This document shows positions 25,301 to 36,700 of a stretch of 64,000 bases of DNA, in pieces. The notes under the pieces are model-generated. The model was not told the DNA's origin and ran no database searches. It saw only the letters and a list, made by a program, of their open reading frames with translations. The stretch comes from Liolophura sinensis. Its lineage: Eukaryota > Mollusca > Polyplacophora > Chitonida > Chitonidae. The translations under genes and the position numbers were made by a program. The stretch lies in the NCBI RefSeq assembly GCF_032854445.1, contig NC_088300.1:8928001-8992000 (forward strand). The letters are read 5' to 3'. The stretch's first letter is position 1. Every line of letters starts with the position of its first letter.

Positions 25301-28300
25301 TTGAAAGTTGGATACTTAAGCTTTCTTAAAAGTATTATGCTTTATTATTTTAATGAGATTTCACCGAATAAGACGTAAAATAAATGAGAATATTTATCCA
25401 GTCAAACACGTTACTATCAGATTGCGCTCCCTAATCTGTGACATAGCCTCTACCCATTCAGTCCATGGAGTGACATATGATAACACAAACCACCGTATAA
25501 GAGATCATTTACAGCGATTTAGATACATGTAGCCGAAGGGCAATTTCACAAGTGTTGTGGGACAGGGCCCATTTCGTAAATTTAGACCCAGGTCTGTATG
25601 ATTTACCACCACAGACCTAAATTCAGTTGATTTACAAGCCTTGTAATATTCAGTGATGGTATCACAAATTATGTCAGACAGTAGCATATACTGTCTGGGC
25701 TCAAACCGTATTCATCTTCCTAAACCCTTTTTTTTTTTTTTGTCATTCATTTTATTTTATGATGAAATACAGTAAAATTATTGAAAAAGCCAAGGTGCTT
25801 CTCTGACATCAGCGATAACTAGATCAGCACTGTTTTCATCTAAGAAGGCACCGCTACAAAATTGTAGCATAAAATCCAACGGCAGTTGAATGCCTAGATC
25901 TGCCTCAGTGGTACTTAGATTTATTTCCATTTGTTTCAGAATTGAGCATGAATCTAGTTGTTCAACAATCCTATTGTAATTTTGTAAACATTGATTGTGG
26001 TCAAAACCAGCACAACCCCTCTGGAGGATACGACCTGAACCAGGAATACCAAGGTCGTGCATCTGCAGCTAGGCTATTGAAACAGGATCACTGGATTTCC
26101 TTGTAAATGATATAGTAGGCCTGCTGTATCAACAATTCAAGCAGTGGGACAAAATATTTTTCCTGTGTGTCCAGTTTCCAAGAAAACTAAAATATCTAAA
26201 AAAAATACTTAACGTCGGTTTAAGATACATTGAATGGTAGTCTTTCAGTGGACATAAACATTAGTCAGGTGCTGTCTTTCGCTTTAAAGAGGTCTGTTTA
26301 AAGTGGTAGTTTGCTTTTGTCTCAGAGGCCCTCTGTAACAAGACTTGAATAAGCAGCAAGTGTATGTACACTGGGATTTATGTTGGAGTAAAGCCATGTA
26401 ATCATACATTTATTCAATAATAATAAATAGTAAAAAGGTGAATAATTTTGTACCTAGTCTTTGTCATGAAGTTATTAGTTTGTCAAGTATAATTTCTGCT
26501 ATTAGACAGATAGCAATGCCTTCTTTTTCTCTCTGTCTAAATTTAACAATGTCACAATTGCAGCTTCCGGCTGAAGATGAGCTGCTCTTGCAAAAACTGC
26601 GGGAGGAATCTAGGTAAGGGTTAATAGTCTATAAAAGAGAATTTGCAATCCAGTCTTCTTTCACTCCAGTGCTGTACATCTATTTATGCTAATTCTTCTA
26701 AAATTTGGGACAGATATTAATTGTGTTGAAAGTAGAATATTACATTTCTTTACCACCTTTTTGGAAAAGTAAAGATATGAGTATGTTGTTCATTATATTG
26801 TCAAATCACCTGAGAAAAAAGAAACTCAGTGTTCCTGCTAGAATTACATATTTGTTGGTTCAAATGAACAGAAAAAATTACCTCAAATATTTTTTCTGCT
26901 GTTATAAGAAGAGATACATCCATGTTTTATTCAGAAAACATTATAAATATATCAGAAAGTAGTCTTATTTTGGCAGGTTTTGATGTATTTGGTTGGGGAT
27001 TTTGCATATGTGTCATATGACTTACAACTTGTGACATTTATAATAAATATATTGTTGGTTTTTCTGTATTTGTGGAATTCAGTCAAATAATCTAGGCAAT
27101 CATAGAGAACCCTTTTTTGAAGAAAAATTGTACCTGTGTCCTTGACCTACAGAAATCCGGAGACTCTGGATCAAACCCAGGTTTGGGTCTTACCAAAGAG
27201 AAAATCATAGCACTAAGAAGTTAAAGCATGGAAACAGGACTGGTTGGCCCGGACTCAGTATAATATGACTGGTTGGGGTGTCATGTCTGGTGTCTTCGGC
27301 ATGCTACTTCAGTGACGGCAGCACATTGGCAGCATGGACTTGCCCTGCTGCAAGAACACACAATATATGTACATACACCTAATGAATCCTCGTTGTTAAG
27401 TATGATGTTAACCCCCAAGGATTCATTCATTGCTTGACTTGTAATAACTTTAATGTATTGAAATTTTGTTCCATGTTTCTTGAAGAGCCGTGTTTTTACA
27501 AAGGCGGAGTCGTGAATTATTGGACAATGATGAGTTACAGGTTGGTGTCAGCATCCTTATTTCTGTGATTTCTCTTTGTCAGTACAGAAGTTGTAAGCCT
27601 TTATGAAAAATGACATCACACTGCACTGTGATGGCTTAATTGTAGGGCATTCACATTGTAACAAAAAGGTAAGAAAATAATTTCTGGTGTGTTGGTGGAC
27701 TCAACGTCACCTTTTCACTTCACTTTCTACCTACTTATTTGACACAAAAACTAAGCCAGGCCATATAGGGGTATTGCTGAGTGACTATTCCACATGCCTG
27801 TATTTGTGTGTATATACATGTAGATAGTACGTATAGACTTGTACTATATACCTCTTCCCACGTTGTGTTAATGTGTGTCCATGTGTAATGTTATAGAGTC
27901 TGTGGTTCCTGCTGGACAAACATCACACCCCACCTGTTATTGGGGATGAACAGCTAATAAATTATGAGGACTTCCTCAAAGTGGGTGCTCAGGCAGGGCC
28001 TAAGTGCAAGTAAGTCAGCTGAAGATAAGCATGATTTCCAGCAGTTCAATGGTTAATGTCACTCATTTGTATTTTTACTGGTTTAATTAATGTTTAATTC
28101 AATACAAAATATTCATTAGAGGGTCAGGAACAGGAGCATTAAAGTCAAAGGAAGACGATGTGCTGAACAGCCTTTTAATGGCCTCGTTATTTAGATACAT
28201 CAACCCTGTACGCAGGTATCGTGTATGATTTCAATATATGCAGTAGACTTACTCAACTTATTGGGTCTGTTGAACTGGAATTACTTGGAGAATATACATG

Positions 28301-31300
28301 TACTGAATAGGCAAGAAAATGGATTTCAGCGTCTTCTGTCCTTTATTTTGTGGCATATACTTTTTCCTGTAATTAAGATGTCCTGTATTTCCTTTTTCTG
28401 CGTATTTTGTTATAAGAAATAAAGCTAAGCATGCTGGGATTTCTTTCACAGTCATTTTTTTTATTCTTGTTGTAGGCCATTTTTCACCGCAACAGTTTTC
28501 TCCAAACTACTGCAGACTGATCTCTATGGCCGAGTCTCTATCATGCAATTCTTTAACTATGTCATGAGGAAGGTGTGGCTTCATCAGACGAGGATAGGCC
28601 TGTCACTTTATGACATGGCAGGCCAGGGCTACCTGAAGGAGTCGGTGAGTTATCTCCCCTTCATCAAGCTCATATTTCTGACAGATCTAAATATATGAGG
28701 ATACAAATTATTGATCAAAGAAGAAATTTTATATGGCACAATAAATATTATACATTGGAAAAAGCAGTAAGTCAAAATCAATCTTTCCTTACTGTGACTT
28801 AAGTGTCAAGAACCCATAAATTTGAATTTTGTTAACTTTGAAAAAGTCACCCTGGAAGGCACATTCTTTCTAAACTCAGTTCAAAACCTATAAAATCATG
28901 TTTCATAAACTAGCAACAGCTGTTCCCATCCATGTCTGCATTAGTGAATAACAAAATTACAGATTGTGTGGTGGAAGGGAACTTAGTAGCGAAGATGGTT
29001 AATGGGAGTCCAGCTCATGCTGACTTCCTCTCCTTTCATACGTAGGAACTTTTTCCCACGACTTGTGATTGGTCATGGGTTTCCTGTTGACTCTGCCCAG
29101 TTTCCCCCAAACAATAGACTGGCTGCTGTCGTATGAGTGAAATATTCTTGAGTACAGCGTTAAAGACCAGTCAAATATATAAATAAACATTTTGTGTGTA
29201 TTACGTTCCAGATTGGTACAAAACATTCTGTCTTTGTGTTACAGGATTTAGAAAATTACATTTTAGAGTTAATACCCACACTGCCACAGGTGAGTGTTTC
29301 AGTTTATTGATTTTATTAGATATTAATTATGGTATTGCAAAGTTCTCAAGGGCACATTTAATTAGACCTCCTGTTCTTGGGCAGATTGCTGGTGATGTTG
29401 AGGTCCTGACGGTCAATCTGTGTATTATTCATTGTTCTCATTGTGTCCAGGGAATTTTGGAAGTTAGTTAATTTTGTTTCAGTCCAAACTTACAGGCACA
29501 TTAGTGCTTCTGATATATTTGCATGGCCATTTGTTTTCCCTACAAAGCATTTGTAATGTTTTTCTAGGTGGATTATTCTTCCTTCCAAATGAACCTAAAA
29601 GCACATTTTGGAAATTATATGGAACTCTCAGAATTTGAAATGATGAGCAAGTTAGTCCTGAATGAAATGTTGGAGTATGTTTGGGACATAATTGTGGGAG
29701 TTATGCACTTCCAACATGAGCTTGGACAGGTGGTGTGCAATACATATCTTCTATCATCTGCTCAAAATTGCTGTCTTCTAAAGAGTAGAATTTTGTATGT
29801 TAAAAACCCTTTTGAACAGTGAATGTCATTGTTGGTAGGGAGCAGCATTGGTTTAGGGATGTTTTTGATCCTGTCATGATAGAAATAAAATGTCATAATC
29901 ATTCAGTTACTTGATGAAGTGTTAGCACTTCAATGGAGTAAATATATATATGGACGTACTAAAATCTATCAATTTCTGATTATGCAATAATCTGTTGTTA
30001 GCTTTCAATGTTCATTGCTGTTCTCGTGTGTAACACAAAGATGATTTCCGTTGCAGTTAAACGGGTTAGAGCGATCCTTCTATTCATTCTATGTGTGTAC
30101 AGCAGTGAGGAAATTCTTCTTCTTCCTCGATCCAATGAGGACTGGCAAGATTAAAATAAAAGATATTTTAGCATGCAGCTTTCTGGATGACTTGCTAGAG
30201 GTGAGTTTAATATTACACTTGACAGTTTTCACAGTAGAGGTGGCTTGTTAAATTTGATCTATACTTCATTTGGTATGTTACTTTGTTATAATTATTTTAA
30301 CTGTGTGTCATTGACATGATGGGTAGCCTCTGTTAAGGGAAGGAGTTAGTGGGAGGAAAAAACGTTAATTTTGGCCAATTCACTTTCTTGCTGAAAAGGG
30401 AAGTAAATAAGTTAAACTTTCGATTGACATGTAGATAAACATTATTGACCTTGACATATGGTATACCAAAAGAAAGGCTGTGACCTTTTCTGTGACACTG
30501 TATGTACCGAATAAGGAAATGCTTTAAATTTTGCGTGTAAATGGTCATCAGAAGGAGCAGAAAATGCTTGAGAATATCCTTATATGGAGGGCGAGATCAA
30601 ACTGGTGGGTTAAGTTAGCAGCAACCAGCTATGATTGGTCTAGGTGAGCTCGTTCTTTCTGTAAGTAGGTCATTTGTTTGCAAAAATAATGAGCATTTTA
30701 CAGAGTAGCTTGATGGCAGAAACAACGCTCTTTCATTGGAAGTTCACAATGTCATTTCCAGTGTTATCTTGAATCTGTCACAATGCAAACTGTTTACCCT
30801 GGTGAGGGCTAAGAAAGCTTATTAGTTGTAGTTATATTCACTGAAGTATCCTCAATTATGCTCCCAAAATCAAAACAGTTTGGGCGCAAGACGCCCTCAC
30901 GTAGGAAACCATTGGCCAAAGCTCGATTTTGTAAGAAAACGAGTGAAAATGCTGAACAAAATGGATCTTTGAATAGCAGTACAACAATGCCATCTTCACC
31001 CAGTCAGGCAGTTGGACATTGTTATTGTACTTCTCAAGGAAAACTGAACCATGGTACAACACAAGAACATACTGAACAAAAAGCAGCACATAAAAAGTGA
31101 ACTCAGTCCATTTTTAAGCTCTGAGGGATTTCCTTGTTAAGCAGTCAAAAATCAGACATAAAGATGTTGTGGGGAGTGCCATGCCTTCATCACAAAACAT
31201 ATCAGGAGGGACAAGATCCCTGGGAAAATCACATGCCCATTGGATGGACGGACACTTTGCTGACTGTGTTCACATCACAAAGGAAACTCAAAAAAGTGTG

Positions 31301-33689
31301 CATCCCCATCTTGACATTAGTGATAAACATGACCGTTTGATTCGACATGAGCTGGTTAACCAGGGGCCAAAGATTTCATTATGGAGTTGGTTCAGTTATG
31401 GATCTTTTCACTGGATTAGTTCTAGACACTGAAGTGATAAGTACCTGTTGTCAGAAATGTTGCAACTAGGAATCTGAAAGGGATGTTGATGATGATGTAT
31501 TTGAAGACTGGTACTATCTTCATAAGGCAAATATTGAGCGTGACAAAAATTTCAAGGAGTCGTCTAATGCAGTAGAAGCAGAGTGTGCATCACGTTTGTG
31601 GGCTCAGTGTGTAGAAAAAAAATGGTCTACGGTATACAGGTATTTTGTCAGATGCTGATTCCAAGTCTTATTCACATGTTGTTAAGGAAGATCCCTGTGA
31701 TGGCCAGGAGAATGTATCAGTCATGTTTCTAAAAGGCTAGGCACCGCTTGCGTAAAATGTAGAAACAGAAACAAGGCGGTAAGGGCCAGGGCAAACTTAC
31801 AGAACTGAAAATCCGAAAATTGCCAAAGTGCCATGATAAAGCTGTAAGGAGCAACATTGGGAAAACAACAGAACAGATGCGAAGTGCCATGTGGGCATCA
31901 CTTTTTCAGTGTGCATCAAGTGATGAAGAGCATCATTACCACAATTGCCCTAAAGGTTCCTGTTCTTGGTGCTTCTGGAAACGTGACATAGCAAATACAC
32001 AACCGCCACGAAAACTATGGAGAAAAAATTAGTACATCTCTGAACTAGGATATTGTGGCTGCAACCCAACAAATTTATTAATAACCGACAGAGCAAGCTC
32101 TGATAACTAGAATGTTCTTGGGAAAACGCAAAACGCTAATGAAAGTTTACATTCAGTAATATGGCGATTTTGCCCAAAGATTGTATTTGTGGGATTACAA
32201 AGACTGAAGAATGGTATTTTCTGAGGTATTCAGCAGTTTAACCAGGGTAGCACACAGCTGACTACATGTCTGAACTCCATCGGGGAGCACATCTGTCCTG
32301 AAAGTGTCAGGATGATGGACCATATTGACATGTGTAGAGAGTCAGACAGTATAAGGCTGTCTTCTGAGGTTGCACAGGAGATTTGTGATAAGCGAAAACA
32401 TGCCAGGAAGCTGGAATTGGCAGAGGCAGGAGGGGAGAACTTTCGCAGCTTGGGGGTTTTGAACTATTCAGTTGAGACTTGTTTGGACCAGTGGTTCTAT
32501 CAGAGCAAACAGCAAGGATCATATTCAGTATAGGTAAAACTATATTACAGTTGGTGCATGTTAAGGGCATTTGTATCAGAATGTATTTATTAAAATATTA
32601 GTCCGTCTTCTAACTGAAATGAACTAAGATGACACAAGTCTACAGAAGCAGTATTTTGGCACATAGAAGACACAATATTATTGAAGAGTAACAGAGGCTG
32701 ATTGTCTGTTGACCTTATTTTTCTAGTTTTTGCCATGGAAACCAAGGGGAAGTTGCAGATTAACTCTTTCTGCAAATAGTCCTCTTTTGGGCAGACACTT
32801 AGTGAAATCTGATAAACAGCTTTTGTCACTCCATTCTTTATGTTTTTACCTTTCCAAAACAGTTTTTACTTCATCTGTAAGTGATATAGTTCGCTGTAAA
32901 AACTTTTTTGAAGGTTGTCATTCTTTTCTCAAGGTGACCACCGTTACCATGGTAACCTATAATGCTTTTTAAAATATGTCTCCTTTTTTCAACATACCTT
33001 GAGGGGTATATCAACCTCACCAAATATAAATAATTTCTGATCAATGGTTTAAGAAAAAAATTCCCTAGCTCCTACCCTTAATAAATATTGTTTGACAGTA
33101 AGATTGCAGATTCATGTGCATGCAACTTTTTCGGTTGATCACAGTGGTATAGATAGGTACGCGTCCTGCGTCTCTGACCCAAACAAATGGGAAAGGACGC
33201 AGTAAATTCACTACTGATGTGTCCTGAGGACGCACCAATCCTCCCTCATGCATGGAACTTTTTCGGTTGATAATGATATTTCCTGTTTGACTCCTACATT
33301 GTGTGGGAATTTCCATTGATTGTAACTGCTGTGGGAAACAATGCCAATCCTTTTTTTTTTTTTTTTTTGAATCTTTGTGGATATTTACCATGTAGTTTTG
33401 GCGCGCAAAATACACAAGGAACGCCCAGAAACAAACTATAGTACGTTAGAAAATATTAAGACAACAAGCTGTGCATAAATTCTTTGTAAGCCTTAATAAA
33501 TCCATGTGGTCGCTGTGAGTTCAAGTCCAGCTCATGCTGGCTTCCTCTCCGGCCGTAAGTGGGAAGGTCTGCCAGCAACCTGCGGATGGTCGTGGGTTTC
33601 CCCCGGGTTCTGCCCGGTTTCCACCCACCATAATGCTGGCCGCCGTCGTATAAGTGAAATATTCTTGAGTACGGCGTAAAACACCAATC

Positions 33690-33720
<31 letters not shown>

Positions 33721-36700
33721 ATAAATCCATGCACATGATATGTGGTTCTTGAACACTGCTGAATGTGATAACCCACGTACAAACTAAATCTATATGAATA
33801 AGTTATGAATAAGTTATATAATGGTTGATAGTGGACCAGTTTCTACATTTTATAGCCAATTGTAAATCCCTCTATTAAGTATAGTTTCAGTCATCCAGAA
33901 GCCAAATAATTATCAACATCACTGTGATCATTATGCTTGATAACGGTAATAGTAACTGTATCAAAATGTCGCTCACAGAATAAATAAAAGTTGTGATCTA
34001 CATATATATCAAGATATCATATGCATGTAGTTTGAATAATCATTTTATGATACTGTTTCCTCTCCGGCTGTAAGTGGGAAGGTCTTTCAGCAACCTGCGG
34101 ATGGTCGTGGGTTTCCCCCCGGTTTCCTTCCACGATAATGCTGGCCGCTCTCTTATAAGAGAAATATTCTTGAGTATGGTGTAAAACACCAATAAATAAA
34201 TAAATAAATAAATAATAAATAAATAAATAAATATAATACTGTTTCAACTGCCTAGCATCAAAGAATTTAATGTGCTGAAATCTTGTGGACAGCAGAAGTG
34301 CTTTGGGGAAAATGTAATACTTAAAATGTTTGCATGACATTCATTTCTTAAGGAACAGTTGTGCAGAAACCTGAACAAAAGAGAACAAAAATTAAGTCTC
34401 CTGTACATTATTTGCCTTGCACCTGATCTTATCTCCTGTTGCATGTTATGTAGCTGCGAGATGAAGACCTGTCCAAAGAGATGCAGGAGTCAAACTGGTT
34501 CTCTGCTCCTTCAGCACTGAGGGTGTATGGTCAGTACCTCAACCTGGACAAGGACCACAATGGCATGCTTAGTAAAGAGGAGCTTGCCAGGTTAGTCTAC
34601 TCATTATGGACTGTTTCTGTCCCTCATTGCCTCAGATCCATAATGGATGAGTAACGAGAAGCTGGCAAGATAAGTCCACTCATTATGGACTGTCTCTGTG
34701 GCTGAGTGCCTCAAATCCACAATGGCATGCTGAGTGCAGAGGAGCTGGCAAGGTTAGTCTACTCATCATGAACTTTTTCTATGGCTGAGTGCCTCAAATC
34801 CACAATGGCATACTGGGTAAAGAGGAGCTGACCAGGTTAGTCTACTTATCATGAACTTTTACTATGGCTGAATGCCTCAAATCCACAATTGCATGCTGAG
34901 TAAAGAGGAGCTGACCAGGTTGGTCTACTCATCATGAACTTTTACTATGGCTGAGTGCCTCAAATCCACAAGTGCATGCTGAGTAAAGAGGAGCTGACCA
35001 GGTTAGTCTACTCATCATGAACTTTTACTATGGCTGAATGCCTCAAATCCACAATTGCATGCTGAGTAAAGAGGAGCTGACCAGGTTAGTCTACTCATCA
35101 TGAACTTTTACTATGGCTGAGTGCCTCAAATCCACAATTGCATGCTGAGTAAAGAGGAGCTGACCAGGTTAGTCTACTCATCATGAACTTTTACTATGGC
35201 TGAATGCCTCAAATCCACAATTGCATGCTGAGTAAAGAGGAGCTGACCAGGTTAGTCTACTCATCATGAACTTTTACTATGGCTGAATGCCTCAAATCCA
35301 CAATTGCATGCTGAGTAAAGAATAGCTGGCAAGGTTAGTCTACTCATGAATTGTTTTCTATGGTTGAGTGTCTCAGATCCACAGTGGCATGTTGAGTAAA
35401 AAGCTGTCTAGTCTACAGGCCTGAGTAAAGAGCTGCATAGTCCACATCCCCGAGGAAACAGCTGTCTAGTCTACAGCCCTGAGTAAAGAGTTGTCTAGTC
35501 TACAGCCCTGAGTAAAGAGTTCTCTAATCTACAGCCCTGAGTAAAGAGCTGTCTAGTCTACAGCCCTGAGTAAAGAGTTGTCTAGTCTACAGCCCTGAGT
35601 AAAGAGTTCTCTAATCTACAGCCCTGAGTAAAGAGCTGTCTAGTCTACAGCCCTGAGTAAAGAGTTCTCTAATCTACAGCCCTGAGTAAAGAGTTCTCTA
35701 ATCTACAGCCTTGAGTAAAGAGTTGTCTAGTCTATAGCCCTATGCATCATGTGTAGTCATGATTAACTATTTCACCAGCTGAGTGATTTGATTGACAGAT
35801 TACCTAAGATTCAGCCATGATATGCATCATACTATTTAGTATTGTTTTGCTATTAAAACAATACTAAAAAAAACTAAAATCTGTGTCAAAAACTAAAATC
35901 TGTGACTCAATCCTTGAATACCTCCTTGTGCTGGGTCAAGTGTGATCATGATGAATCAACAACTTCTGTGGTTCAGGTGGCTTACATTCAGTTGAAAGAA
36001 TGATTTTCTAGGTGGTGCTAAGTTTAAGAACACTCGGCAAGTGTGACCCTCACTTTGAAGGTTTAAACATGTAGGAGAGTTCATCAGTTACTTGCCGCAG
36101 GTCAGTGGTTTATCCTGCCTGATATAATGAAAATTTACTTGAGTACAGTTTATCCCTAGTCAAATATATCAATGATTTAATGGCTCTTTAGCCACAATTT
36201 ATTGTTTATTTTCAGGTATAGTACCCACTAAGGACAATATTAAAGGTTCTTTGTTTTTGTATGTTTTCAGGTATGGCATTAATAATTGTTCGTTTTTTTG
36301 TGTTTATTCTCAGGTATGGCACATTAATAATAGTTCTTCGCTTGTGTTTATTCTCAGGTATGGCACAGGGACCTTGACTGATGTTTTCCTGGACCGTGTC
36401 TTCCAGGAGTGTTTGACCTACGATGGAGAGATGGTATGAACAGCCCGAGCCAGTGTCTCAGTGAATATAGTTGATAAATACAATGTATATAGAAGCTTCA
36501 ATTGATCCCACTAAAACTGTTATAAACTTTCTTTACAAACAGTCCTTACAAGCAGTAAAATAGTCAGTCAGTTCACTTTAAATATTTTCTCTAGGCTGCA
36601 GACAGGCTGAGTTTTATGAGACAAAATTGCCTTGTTTAACGCTAAGGAAGTGAGAAGCCCTGGTTCTACTCAGCCACATGACTATTTGCTCTCAGAGCTG

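Noticed and set aside
25778-26062. 94-codon minus frame in the same intron
   Set aside because: It reads like protein in composition but matches nothing I recognise, and has no flanking exon or promoter evidence.
29568-29822. Plus-strand open frame of 84 codons between PPP2R3C exons 7 and 8
   Set aside because: The conserved protein runs directly from ...PTLPQ to LNGLERSF without it, and no family similarity is seen; treated as chance intronic frame.
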